Source: Dromiciops gliroides
Lineage: Eukaryota; Chordata; Mammalia; Microbiotheria; Microbiotheriidae
Direction of reading: 5' to 3'
Assembly (NCBI RefSeq): GCF_019393635.1
Contig: NC_057861.1
Coordinates: 192,774,026-192,838,025 of the forward strand
DNA length: 64,000 bases
Position 1 is the stretch's first letter; each line of letters begins with the position of its first letter. The position numbers and the translations under genes are program-made. Below are positions 24,640 to 36,346 of the stretch, piece by piece. The notes under the pieces were generated by a model. It was given only the letters and a program-made list of their open reading frames with translations, ran no database searches and was not told where the DNA came from.

Positions 24640-24830
24640 CCACTCGGGAGTCACAGGTCCTGAGTTCAACTCCCTGTCACATCTGCTACTTGCTATCTGT
24701 GTGACCTTGGGTAAGTCTTTTAATCTCTCTCCCTGGGCTTCTTAGCTTCTTTTCCTTATTTGTAAAATGAAAGGTTTGGACTAAGTAACCACAAAAGTCC
24801 ATTTGAGCTCTATGATCCTGTGACTTTCCA
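24640..24830 (+). repeat. MIR-type SINE relic
   Basis: GAGTTCAACTCCCTGTCACA, TGTGACCTTGGGTAAGTC and TTATTTGTAAAATGAAAGG in order. Confidence 0.7.
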
Positions 24831-24888
24831 TCAAGAATCTTACAAACTAGAAAGGACACGTGCATGTTACACAGAAGTTAACAACTAT

Positions 24889-25135
24889 GGGGAACTAGGT
24901 GGTGCAGTAAATACAGTGCTAGGCCTTAAGTCAAGAAGATTTATCCCTCTTCTGGAGTTCAAATCTGGCCTCAAACATTTACTAGTTGAGTGACCCTGGG
25001 CAAGTCTCCTGTTTGCATTAGTTTCTCATCTGTAAAATGACCCAGAGAAGGAAATAGCAAACCACTCCAGTATCTTTGCCAAGAAAACCCCAAATGGGGT
25101 CATAAAGAGTCATCCATGACTGAAAAACAACTGAA
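24889..25135 (+). repeat. RTE/BovB-tailed marsupial SINE
   Basis: Head GAACTAGGTGGTGCAGTAAA, core, then CCAAATGGGGTCATAAAGAG and a CTGAACAAA end. Confidence 0.8.
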
Positions 25136-25260
25136 CAAAGTCTGAAGAGGGATGGGAGGAAGAGTAGGACACAACTGAACAATAAGAACAACAATAAAAG
25201 GCAATATATAATTGAATACTGAATGAGGAGTATAGAAAAATAATTTTAAAAAACAATTCT

Positions 25261-25441
25261 GGGGCAGCTAGGTGGCGCAGTGGATAGAGCACTGGCCCTG
25301 GATTCAGGAGTACCTGAGTTCAAATCCGACCTCAGACACTTAACACTTACTAGCTGTGTGACCCTGGGCAAGTCACTTAATCCCAATTGCCTCACTAAAA
25401 AAAAAAAAACCAAAAACAAAAACAAAACAAAACAAAACAAA
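25261..25441 (+). mobile_element. WSINE1-like SINE with AAAAC tail
   Basis: Well preserved head, B-box-like GAGTTCAAATCCG, end CAATTGCCTCACT, then A-rich tail with AAAAC/AAAAAC units. Confidence 0.92.
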
Positions 25442-26119
25442 AATTCAGTGATGCTGGGAAGCAAGCAAGGGTCACACTCAACCTTGCCCAATATGCATAT
25501 GTTAAGTATACACATCCTTGCTCTCTTTAGTATTTTGCCAGCATCAACTTGTGCCTCACTCTTAGTTAATACAATTGAAGTAGATCATAATGTCCCTACT
25601 TTGGAAGGATCAGGCTAACAGGGAGGAGGCAAAAACTGTACCTTTCGGTCTGTGCTGATTATCCACTCTTTTCTAGGTACAATTCTCAGTAGTTGGTTTA
25701 AATCACCAAGCTCAGTACTGTCTTGGCCCCTCGGCCTCAGCCTAGCACACTATGAGCTGCAGGATTTAATACAGTAGTCAAGAAAGAAAAGAGAATTTGC
25801 CACATTCCCTAGCAACTTCACTAGGCCACCAAAATAAAGTAACAAAAAAACAACCCAGGGCCTTCTGTTGAAAAGTTGAAGCCTAGTTCCCTGTTGTGAG
25901 ATAACCTATCCCTTCTCCTCTTTACATATGTAAGGCCTACCCAGCCTCCAAGGCTCAGCTCAGATCCTATGCATGGTTCTTGGGAAGCTGAGATGATCTT
26001 CTACAATCCTAATTGGGCCTTCAATAATTATTCAATCTCTTCCTCATTCATTGGATATAATATTCCACTGCTTGATTTCAGCAGACAGCATGGTTTAATG
26101 GAAGTCAGTCAAATCAGAG

Positions 26120-26395
26120 TTTATTAAACACCTAGACTATGTGCCAGGCACTGTGCTAAGTGCTGGAAAGCCCCCTCATCTTGGCATCAGGAGATATCTG
26201 GGTTACGTTTGGATCCAAATGACATATGCTAGTGTGACCTTAAACAAACCGTTTAAACTCACTAAGACTCAATTTCTTCATAGTCAAGTTGGAACAAAGA
26301 ACCTTACAACACAAACCCACAAGTATGTTATGAACAAAGTGCTTTGTTAACCTTAAAGTGCTCTAAGAAACTGAGTTATTATTCAAAGAAAAGAT
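26120..26395 (+). repeat. Old SINE/LINE mosaic
   Basis: TATGTGCCAGGCACTGTGCT (LINE-like) then a diverged SINE core and tail (AGTGCTTTGTTAACCTTAAA, GTGCTCTAAG). Confidence 0.45.
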
Positions 26396-26579
26396 CTTGG
26401 AGATCATCTAAGTCCCACTGCACCCCAACTTTGCAAGTGAGGAAACAAAGGAATTTGCCACCTCTTATTTGTCAATGATCCTTTTTTCACATGTGTCCTT
26501 TCTCCCCAAAGAGGCTATAAATCTCCTAAGGACAAGACTCTTTTCACAGTAAGTATTCAAACACTCAAGATTGGAGCAA

Positions 26580-26785
26580 CTTTTAGGATAATAATAATAA
26601 TAACTAGAATTTGTATAGTTTGCAAAGTGTTTTACAAGTATCTCATTTGAACTTCACAACAACTCTTTGAAGTAGGTGCTATCATTATCCCTATTTTTAT
26701 AGCTGATGAAACTAAAGGTGAGAAACCAAATGACTTGCCCAGGGTCACAAAGCTATACACTGTGCCACCTAGCTGCTGTTGATAT
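26580..26785 (-). repeat. MAR1-type SINE, antisense
   Basis: Antisense RTE tail AGTTTGCAAAGTGTTTTACA, core TGACTTGCCCAGGGTCACAA, and head TGTGCCACCTAGCTGC. Confidence 0.7.
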
Positions 26786-27114
26786 TTATAGATAGTATAA
26801 TAATATTATTAAAAATACAATTTAATAGGTAATTCTTTAGTGATATAAATTATTTGGTATTTAAATAAATATTATATGATTATATGAAGTAACCGTTTTC
26901 TGTTCCCTCAGAATAGCTTGATGAATTGGGCTAACTAATGTTTGTCACTACCAGGTTGCTTTTTCAATTCAACTGTCTAAAGACCTGGTGGTTTTGCATA
27001 GAAACTTTATGAAATAGCCTATCTTAAAATTTTCCCCTTCTCTCCATTCACAGGAACACCAACCTAATTCCAAACCCTTAGCACCCCTTCCAGGAACTGA
27101 TCCCTTAACCTCCT

Positions 27115-27545
27115 AATTGGTTTTTCCCCTTCCAGTATCTCCCCTCCAGTCTATCCTCCACATAGAAGCCAAATGATCCACCTGAGGAACAAGTATGATA
27201 ATGTCACTCCCCTGCTAAATGGATCCCTAGTTCCTGTAGGATAAAATATAAACTCCTTTGTTTGGTATTTAAAGGACTTTATACTCTGATTCTTGCCTAC
27301 CTTTCTAGACTGACTTCACATTAGTCCAGCTCATGTAATCTGTGTTTCTGCCAATCTCACCTTAGTATCTTTGCATGGAATTCTATTCTACATCTCCACT
27401 TCTAACAAACCCTAATTCCCCTCATACCTCAGCACAGTCATCACCTCTTAAATCAAGCCTTTCCTGATCATCTCTCCCCAAATATTACGTTGTTTTTCCT
27501 TCATATATACTTTGTACTTAGTTAGCTGTATACATGTTTTATACC
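27115..27545 (+). repeat. L2-type LINE 3' part
   Basis: AGGATAAAATATAAACTCCT, TTTGGTATTTAAAGGACTTT and AAGCCTTTCCTGATCATCTC in L2 order. Confidence 0.7.
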
Positions 27546-27994
27546 AGTTGCAAACATTCAGCCTGCAATACGCATGTAGCTCATGTTACTCCCAAGTAAG
27601 TGCTCCTCAAACTAGATTAAAATGTAACTGAGAAATATTAAACCAAAAAAATACAATAGAATATAGAAAATGTTGATATGTGGTTTTCTAATTCAATATG
27701 TGACTTGGAAGGCTCCTTATGTATGGTTTAGTGGCCCCTATTTCTATTCCAGTTTGACATTATTGTATACCACTGTCACCAACCCAGTAGAACTTGGGTG
27801 ATGGTGGCATCTCCAAAACTGATGCTTGTCTAACTTGGTAGCATTTAGGCTACCATACCCAAGGACTACATTTTACTCTTAGAAGGGACTAGGTTAAAAA
27901 TATTCAGTGTAGGGAGGTGGAATAGAGGAACATTGGGAAATAAAGGGTAGTTGTGGTTATGTTGGAGACAAGCCTAATGGTTGATTATTATAGC

Positions 27995-28587
27995 CTAATG
28001 TTAAAAGTAATAGCCACAGGGGCAGCTAGATGGCGCAGTGGATAGAGCACCGGCCCTGGAGTCAGGAGTACCTGAGTTCAAATCCGGTCTCAGACACTTA
28101 ACACTTACTAGCTGTGTGACTCTGGGCAAGTCACTTAACCCCAGTTGCCTCACTAAAAAAAAAAAAAGAATTAAAAAAAAAAAAAGTAATAGCCACAGAT
28201 TCCTCCTACTATATCACTTGATACTAATTCTGCAAAATGGTAGCAAGAACTACAACATACACAACAAGCACTGCCCTTTCTTCAACTCTCAAACAGATCA
28301 TCGTGGAGTGTCTCTTATTATCTTAAAGAATTTACCCATTTTTTCACTGTTCTAAACCAAAGCAATACAAAGCTAGAAACAGACCAGGGTAAAGTCTAAT
28401 GACCAAATGCTGCTCTCAAAATTTCAGGGGCATTTTGCCTCCTTCCTAGCTTCCCACAGGATGATGCAGGTAATAGATACTGCTACAGGAAGAATGTGGC
28501 CTTTGACACACTGAAAAATAAAACTGAAACTGAAGAACTATGTAAGATAGGCCAAAAAAATGTGTAGTTGAAATACACACTATTGAT
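27995..28587. repeat. Unclassified duplicated sequence, copy 2 (interrupted by a SINE)
   Basis: Same orientation and order as 22860-23265, about 5.3 kb away, with many substitutions and small indels. A WSINE at 28020-28181 with a 17-bp duplication interrupts its left part and must be younger than the duplication. Confidence 0.7.
28020..28181 (+). mobile_element. WSINE1-like SINE
   Basis: Complete element with two A-rich tail segments. A perfect 17-bp target-site duplication (AAAAGTAATAGCCACAG at 28003-28019 and 28182-28198). Confidence 0.95.
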
Positions 28588-28954
28588 TGGCTTCTGAAGG
28601 AGGACAGGATGAGACTTATTGTCCCATCCTCCCATTGGTTGGTTGATCACACTCTCCAGGGATCAGGCAACAGCTGCTTAGGATCAGGTTGTATTCTCCC
28701 CAGGAAGCACCGAGTCCCACTTTGGGGACCACCATTCTACAGCTATTCTCTAGTCCTTTTCTGTACTCACTCTAGGTTGTCTATGTCTTTCCTAAAATGT
28801 GGTGCCCAGAACTGAATACATTACAGCCTAAAAATTTGACCAGGACAGCATATAGTAGAACAACTGCTACCCTTGTTCTGGACATCATATCTCCATCAAA
28901 GAAGCCTAGGGTATAATTATGATGCAATAGGAAAAAAAACCTCTGGATTTGGAG

Positions 28955-29205
28955 TAATCGAATTTATAATAATAATCCTTTCAGGTTTGCAAAGCACATA
29001 CATCTATTATCTCCTTTGTTCCTCAGAACAACCCCTTGAGGTAGGTACTATTATTATTTCCATTTTACAAATGACAAAACTGATGCTAAAGAAGTTAAAT
29101 GACTTGCCCAGGGTCACATAGCTAGTAAGTTTCCAAATCATAATTTGAATTCAGGTCTTCCTGACTCTCAAGTCTAGTACTGTATCCACAGTAACACCTA
29201 GCATT
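28955..29205 (-). repeat. MIR/MAR1-type SINE, antisense
   Basis: TTGCAAAGCACATACATCTA, TTCCATTTTACAAATGACAA, GACTTGCCCAGGGTCACATA in antisense order. Confidence 0.65.
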
Positions 29206-29559
29206 AAGTTCAATGCCTGACTTGTCTACTTATCTGGTGGCCTCAGAAATGAACTGAATCAATCTAGCCCTAGGTTCCCTCAACAACAAAATGAAGGTTC
29301 TAGATTGGATGAATGCTAAAGTCTCTTTCAGCACTAATTCTATTATCCTAATGCTCATACTGAGCTTACAATCCATAAAACCTCTTGACCTTTTCCACAG
29401 GAATTGTCTAGCCACATATCTCTGGCAAGTCAATACTTGTAAAGTTGTTTTTGTTGCTTTTTTTTAACTCAAGAATAAGAATTTAATTTGTACCTACTAA
29501 ATTTCATCTCATTGGGCCCAGGTTTCCATCCTTTGAGATCTTTTTCTGGACCTAAGTCT

Positions 29560-29725
29560 ATCACACACCATGTTAGCTACCTTGCTACTTCAAATCCCAC
29601 CTCACATGCTTACATGTGTTACACTTGGACAAGTCATTTAACAGCTGTCTGCTTCAGTTTCCCCATGTATAAAATGAAAAGGTTGACCTCTAAGATCCCT
29701 TCCAACTCTAGATTTATAATCCTAT
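29560..29725 (+). repeat. MIR-type SINE relic
   Basis: GCTTCAGTTTCCCCATGTAT and TTCCAACTCTAGATTTATAA, the usual 3' core. Confidence 0.6.
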
Positions 29726-29866
29726 GACCCCTCCAAGGCTAGTGTCCTTCACAGATTTGAAAAGCACATTCCCTATACCTTTAACCAAGATAATAATAAA
29801 AATATTTATCATCACGGATACAAGAATAATCCCCAGGGGACAAATCCCATTAAAAACCAAATCTAT

Positions 29867-30024
29867 GGGGCAGCTAGGTGGCGCAGTAGATAGAGCACTG
29901 ACCCTGGATTCAGGAGGACCTGAGTTCAAATCCGACCTCAGACACTTAACACTTACTAGCTGTGTGACCCTGGGCAAGTCACTTAACCCCAATTGCCTCA
30001 CTAAAAAAAACAAAAACAAAAAAA
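29867..30024 (+). mobile_element. WSINE1-like SINE
   Basis: Complete element with A/AAAAC tail. Imperfect flanking repeat (ACCAAATCTAT / ACAAATCTAC). Confidence 0.92.
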
Positions 30025-30368
30025 CAAATCTACACTTGACATGGAGTCCAAATATAAAGGTTCTAATCTTGGTCCTACCTATAATTTAAACTTTCTATTG
30101 ATTCCCTATGTGTAACGTGTGGGACATTGAATGATCTCTGATCCTCTCTAAATCAGCTAGGCTAATGGAAAGGATTAAATAGAGAAAAAAGTTTAAACTA
30201 AACCATTTCTTCTCAATAAGTAATTTTTTTATAGAAAGACCTATTTAATTTATAGAGTCAAAAAAGAGGCCCAACCAAAGCAGCATGCTAGAGTACATAA
30301 TAATAGCTTATATTTCTATTACAGGAAGGTTTATAAAACACTTTAAAGACATTATCTGATTTTATTGA

Positions 30369-30960
30369 TTTGATCCATTGATAAACAAGCATTTATTAAT
30401 CCCCTTCTAAATATGAGGTACTATGCTAGGTGCAACATATATAAAGACAAAACACTAAGAGTCCCTGCCTTCTAGGAGTTTCTGCTCCAATGAGGGAAAC
30501 AATGTGTACATACATAATTTTAAGAAGGGAGAACATGGACCGGTGGGGGTATTAGGAAAGGCTTCAGGTAGAAAGTTTGACTTGCGTCTAGAAGGAACCT
30601 AAGGGATCCTAAAAGAGAGAGGTAAGGAGGGAAGGCATCCCAGGCACAAAAATGGACACTGCATGTGCAGAATGACAAAATTAGTATGGCCGAACCATAG
30701 GTTCATGGAATGGAATAATGTGTAAGAAGACTAGAAAGGTATGAAGGAACCATGTTGTGAAAAGCTTTAAATGCCAAATGGGGAGTGTGATATGGAAATA
30801 GGGAATCACTAGGGTTCATTGGGGAGAGAGGGGCACAGAGAGGAGGAGTGGTTGAATAGAGTAAAGGAAATATGGTCACACCTGAGTTTTAGAAAAATCA
30901 CTTTGGTATCTGTGTGGAGGACAGATTGGAATAAAGAGAAGATTGAGGTAATAAAGGGAA
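30369..30960 (+). repeat. Old LINE-like repeat (CR1 clade, probably L3/L2)
   Basis: CAAGCATTTATTAATCCCCT start, then AAAGCTTTAAATGCCAAATG and AAAATCACTTTGGTATCTGT, a layout seen in long copies of this old repeat. Confidence 0.5.
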
Positions 30961-31299
30961 AAAAAGGATACTATTTCAGTATTCCATACAAATAATAATG
31001 TAAAGACCCTGCATTAGGATTGTGATTGTCTGAATAAAAGGAAAGAAATGCAAGAGATGATGTGAAAATAGAAGGCTATAAGATTTGACAGCCAATTGTC
31101 CAGGTAGGGTGAAGAAGAGTGAAGATGACACCAAGTCTTCAAACCTAGATGACCAGAAGGATCAAGAATCCCTCAAGTAAGGAAGTTTGAAAGAAGGATG
31201 GGTTTGGGAAGAAAGAAAGATAATGAGACACAGACTGGACATCTAATTCGTGATGAGACCCTGGGATATCATTGCTATTATTAGCCCCATTTTATAGAT

Positions 31300-31480
31300 G
31301 AATAAGAAAGAAGGCTCACTGGATTTGGATTCAAGGCCTAGACCCCAATTCCATTCTCAACCACTTACAGGCTGTGTGACCTTGGGCTAGTCACTTCAAC
31401 TCTTGAAGGCCAAGTGAGGATATGGACCTCGATATCTTTAAGGATACTTCCACTGAAGGCTTTGGCCATGAGAGGTGATA
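31300..31480 (+). repeat. MIR-type SINE relic
   Basis: ACAGGCTGTGTGACCTTGGG then TAGTCACTTCAACTCTTGAA. Diverged. Confidence 0.55.
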
Positions 31481-31580
31481 GGTGTTAACTTTACAAATCC
31501 AGAGGGATGAGTAATTGAGTAGAAACTATAACATCATCAAAGTAGGGGCAATTGAGGGATCCCTGTTAAGTTATGGAATC

Positions 31581-31729
31581 CTGGGGGGCAGCTATGTAGC
31601 ACAGTGGATAAAGCACCAGCCCTGGATTCAGGAGGACGTGAGTTCAAATCCAACCTCAGACATTTAACAGTTACTAGCTGTGTGACCCTGAGCAAGTCAC
31701 TTCACCCTCATTGCCCCTCAAAAAAAAAA
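31581..31729 (+). mobile_element. WSINE1-like SINE
   Basis: Complete element. Perfect 13-bp duplication AAGTTATGGAATC at 31568-31580 and 31730-31742. Confidence 0.93.
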
Positions 31730-32167
31730 AAGTTATGGAATCTTAGAAACACACATACATAATTACCCAACAGAGGCAATCACTCAATCACTCCTATTTA
31801 GTATTACTAAAGTTTTAAGGAAAATCATATCAGAAAAAAAGTATGTGTGCTTGCATGCTCATGAGCATACCTGCGTGGTGCTACAATTATACATATTTTA
31901 AACAACTAACCATAATACTACTTGTGTATGGATAAGTACATTCTTCAGGTTTATCCATGAGACTAAGAGATTAACAAATAAATTTAATTCAAACTACTAG
32001 TCAGTTATAAAAACCAATATAAATGAATTTTTTTCACTTAATTGACTATGACAATTATAAACAAATAAACTAGTTGTTTTAAAATCATTTTAAAAAATTA
32101 CAGGGAATAAGATTGATTAGGCCTAGTGATCTACAAGCCATAATATGGTTAGGAAAACAGTATATAG

Positions 32168-32193
32168 GGTGTCCCCAAAGTCTTGGGGACACC
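32168..32193. repeat. Perfect 9-bp-stem hairpin, probable mariner MITE remnant
   Basis: GGTGTCCCC, 8-base loop, GGGGACACC. The arms resemble the inverted ends of marsupial mariner elements joined almost end to end. Confidence 0.5.
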
Positions 32194-32747
32194 TTGTATG
32201 TTGTGTGTCAATGAAAAGACTATCATTTAAAAAAAACGATTCTGTTTTCAAGTATAGACAACAAAAAATACTAATGAATAGACATTTTTCACCAAAGAAA
32301 TTATAGATGGAACCAAAATTGGGGTATTCAAATAGCTGTTAAAGATATCTGTTAATGAACTGAAAAACGGGTTTTATAGTAAAGTGGAAAATTTTGCTAA
32401 TGAAACACATTTATTCAAAGACTAAGTGGATTAAAAGGGACCCCTGAAGGAACTTACAAAACCGAGCAAATGAGCAAGGTTAGGGGCAGCCTAAATTCAA
32501 AGCAAGTAAATGAAAACTACTTCCCAACGGTAATTTATTGGACTCTTAGGTATGGTCTAAGTTGCCTCCAATATCCTTTCCACATAACTTCCTATCTCCT
32601 CCAACCCCATTCTCCCTCCTACTGATCTCATAGGTCTAGAGATCTGTGACCAGGAAGGAGGGTGAAAAGCAAACTAATCAGGGCAGGAGCTCAGTGATGG
32701 AGTTGATAATGAGGAGCAGACAATGTCTCACTAGCTGGAAGAATTAA

Positions 32748-32768
32748 CAACAACAACAACAACAACAA
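32748..32768. repeat. (CAA)7 microsatellite
   Basis: Uninterrupted CAA run. Confidence 0.9.
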
Positions 32769-34627
32769 AAGAACAAGATCTTAGACTTAAGAAAGGGGTA
32801 GCAGATGACATGGAAAATATTATACATCCATTATATTAAGTTGAGGGTATGCACTCGCCAAGAATACTGCATTTAGTTTTCATCACCTCATTTCAAAAAC
32901 TACAAGAAAAGAGAAACTTGTTTAAAAGCCAACAGAAAAGGGCAGATGGAGGGAAAAGTTTAGGGGTGCTGCTTGTAGTTTGGAAAGAAGGCTAAGTAAA
33001 GTGGCTTAGGTAGACAAAGAGAAAATTAATCACAGACTAGTTAGACTCTACTTTTTTTAGACTAACATAGGAATACTTGATGAAGAGGCCATGTATTTCA
33101 AAGTACACCAAGTGTTGATCTACCTTATTAATTGGCCTAACTCACAAAAATCAGAGATAGCATCTCACAGAATCTGTGCTCTGGAGAATCATATTTTGGG
33201 TGTCATCCTTCATTTTGTTTGGACCAAAGAGATGAGACAGAAGAACATACCCTCAATTTATGGAAGTGACAGGAAAGGATAAGCTTCTGTATCTTTCTGT
33301 ACATCACTGAATCTTGTTGTCAGCTTTGGATGTGATTAAAAATGAGTGACAAGAAAGTTATTATAGACTTTACAATTACTATATAATTTGGATGAAACTA
33401 TAGAAGTTTCATTATTATACTTCTGTTCACTGTCAGCTCATGAGCCGAGGAGAAATGTGTGGAAAATCCTTCCCCATTGTAAAACACTGTCCAAGCGACC
33501 CCAGTGCATTCTGGGCCTTTTATGCCTTCCTCAGTTCCCTCTGGCAGAGGACACTGACCATCTGTCTCAGTGTGGCAATCTCCTTGTTTCTGTGGGTGAC
33601 TTGTACATGTCCTTTTGAGTAGATAAAATAAAGACCCAATCTTACATTTTGACAACATGATTTTGAAGACATTGTATGCTGATTCTCCAGGCGCAGCACA
33701 GAGGTAGTTCTGTTTCAAGACAAATCATTAGTGAGGGCATAAATGCCAACTGCTTTATTTGTCAGACAGCTCACACTGGCCACCAAGATTTTAAAAACAC
33801 CTGAAGTGTAAATGTTCAAAGACCACAGTGAGACCTAAACAGAATCTTCCCACCCCAACCCCTAAATGATCATTAAAATAAATTTATTGTCCATCATTCT
33901 GGTAGGCAGTCTCCTTGGCTCAAGAATCTGGGACATCTACTCTTTCCCAGGCCTCCAAGTCCCAAGAGATTGGATTTTGTTGAGACTGTCTCCTCACATC
34001 AGCAGTGGCCCAGAAGGGGGTAAGAGGGGAAATTGGGAAAAGGCAGGGCCAGAAAGAAAGCTTGGCCCTTTGATGAACGAGATAAGAACTGAGACAGGCT
34101 CCCCCTGCAGCCAGGGGTGGCGGGGGCGGACCCTAGAGGAGCCGCATGAGCAAGCGTATGCTTCCTCTCCCCACCCCCCTTCCCCCATTAAGTACCAGGG
34201 ACTTCTTTCCCAGCCCACTTCCAAGGTCCAGAGAAGTGCAGGCCCTAGCAACCTCCGTACATGCTCGGACAGGTGGTGAAAAAAAGACAGAGACGAGTGA
34301 ACAAGAAAACTTCTGGTCCCATCACTTGCATGCGGGCGGCAGCAGCGGCAGCAGCAACAGCAGCCACCAGCACAGCCGCACACACGAGTCTCAGCTCCGC
34401 AAATGTCAGAACTTCAAAGAGTTCTTGCTCCTGTCCTGGGGCGCTTTGCTAGCCAACCCGCTATCACTTGCGGCATACCAGACCCTCCCGCTCCTCCATT
34501 CCCTCCTGGAGCGCTTGTCACCAGGAGGCGATTTATTTTAAGGGAGTGGGGAGGAGGAGGCACACTCAAAAGGGGACTTCTCTGCGCCGGGTCCCTCAAA
34601 CCAGGAAATGCAAAGGCTGTCTCACGC

Positions 34628-34642
34628 TCCCCCCCCCCCCCC
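34628..34642. repeat. Poly-C tract
   Basis: Fifteen consecutive C residues, about 440 bp downstream of the beta exon. Confidence 0.95.
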
Positions 34643-34711
34643 GCCCCAAACACCTATCCTGCAGTGACCCGCCGGCGTCTCTCCTGAAGCTGAGCGTTAA
34701 CACCTCCCCCT

Positions 34712-34713
<2 letters not shown>

Positions 34714-34769
<56 letters not shown>

Positions 34770-34776
34770 GCACACG
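34714..34776. repeat. (CA)n microsatellite
   Basis: Nearly pure CA run with two CG interruptions at its end. Confidence 0.97.
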
Positions 34777-35078
34777 ACCAAAAGTCTCTACTTCAGCCTA
34801 GAGGCTGGGCCATGGCTGAACCTAGAGCCAGACCAGGCCAGGCCAGACCTGGCAAGTTCCAAACCGCCTCCTCAAGCTCCCCCCATCTCCCCGGGCGCCC
34901 CCTGCCCGCCAGCGCGCCCTGATCTCCAGAAAAACCTATCCGTGTCTCCGCCCCCACCCCCCACCCCCGAAGGAGGGCAAGAAAACGCAGAGAAGAAGGG
35001 ACTGGGCATCGGGAAATAAGGGGGTGTTGGGGAAGGGGGAGAGTGAGAAATGACAGATGAGAGATGCGCTTCACCCAC

Positions 35079-35169
35079 CTTTGCCTGCCCCGGAGGTGCC
35101 CTCGTCGGCCTGGTTAAACTCGAAAAGGAAATCAAAGTCAAACTCCTGGTCTTCTTCCAGACCGGTCAT
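35079..35169 (-). CDS. NFATC1: NFATC1 beta first coding exon (partial CDS, P2 transcript)
   Basis: Alternative N-terminus of NFATc1. Translation from the ATG at 35169 gives 30 residues, MTGLEEDQEFDFDFLFEFNQ then ADEGTSGAGK, plus one base. This matches the NFATc1 beta start (human begins MTGLEDQEFDFEF); here one extra Glu is present and the Ala-rich end is replaced by TSGAG. The acidic/Phe-rich composition (DFDFLFEF) suits a short transactivation segment. The donor AAAG|GTGGGT has its GT at 35078-35077 and leaves a single G, the same phase as the alpha exon, so it splices in frame to 6149. The context around the ATG is moderate (G at -3, A at +4). It is too short to stand out as an open frame and is recognised by similarity plus splice phase. 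It lies 6.27 kb downstream of the alpha exon, as expected for the two-promoter gene. Confidence 0.95.
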
Positions 35170-36010
<841 letters not shown>

Positions 36011-36151
36011 CCCGGCTTCCTTGTTTTAAAATAAACTCTCTACGTAAGTTAAAGCAAAAGCCCTTTTATTTTTTTTCCCCTTGCTATCTTTTGATACGGC
36101 TGGCCTCCCCCTTCCCCACAGTGAACAGTGAATAGGATGGCGAGCAGGGAG

Positions 36152-36153
<2 letters not shown>

Positions 36154-36191
<38 letters not shown>
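36154..36191. repeat. (GT)19 microsatellite
   Basis: Uninterrupted GT dinucleotides. Confidence 0.97.
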
Positions 36192-36192
<1 letters not shown>

Positions 36193-36275
36193 CATCTCCC
36201 TTGTCCTCGTGGTCTTTCCAAACTTCTGAATTCCAAAGACAACTTCGTGACTTCGATTCCAACCACCACCCCCCG

Positions 36276-36297
36276 CCACACACGCACGCACGCGCGT

Positions 36298-36343
<46 letters not shown>
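36276..36343. repeat. (CA)n with CGCG core
   Basis: Alternating purine-pyrimidine tract including ACGCACGCGCGTGCACAC, then a pure CA run; lies 85 bp from the GT tract in the opposite sense. Confidence 0.97.

Positions 36344-36346
<3 letters not shown>

Larger units (their letters stand above)
6150..35078 (-). other. NFATC1: NFATC1 intron between beta exon and shared exon
   Basis: About 28.9 kb, bounded by the GTGGGT donor at 35078 and the CAG acceptor at 6150. Holds the HAL1 element, LTR-like blocks, WSINE, MAR1, MIR and RTE-tailed SINEs, L2-type ends and GTA and GAA microsatellites. Stretches where I see nothing specific: 9376-10108, 15130-15570, 16950-17730, 18470-19420, 21040-22850, 23270-24620, 25450-26110, 32200-33380, 33620-34300. 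Confidence 0.9.

Noticed and set aside
34261..34452. Poly-alanine frame downstream of the beta exon
   Set aside because: Arises from CAG-rich GC sequence in the intron; no start context, splice signal or homology.
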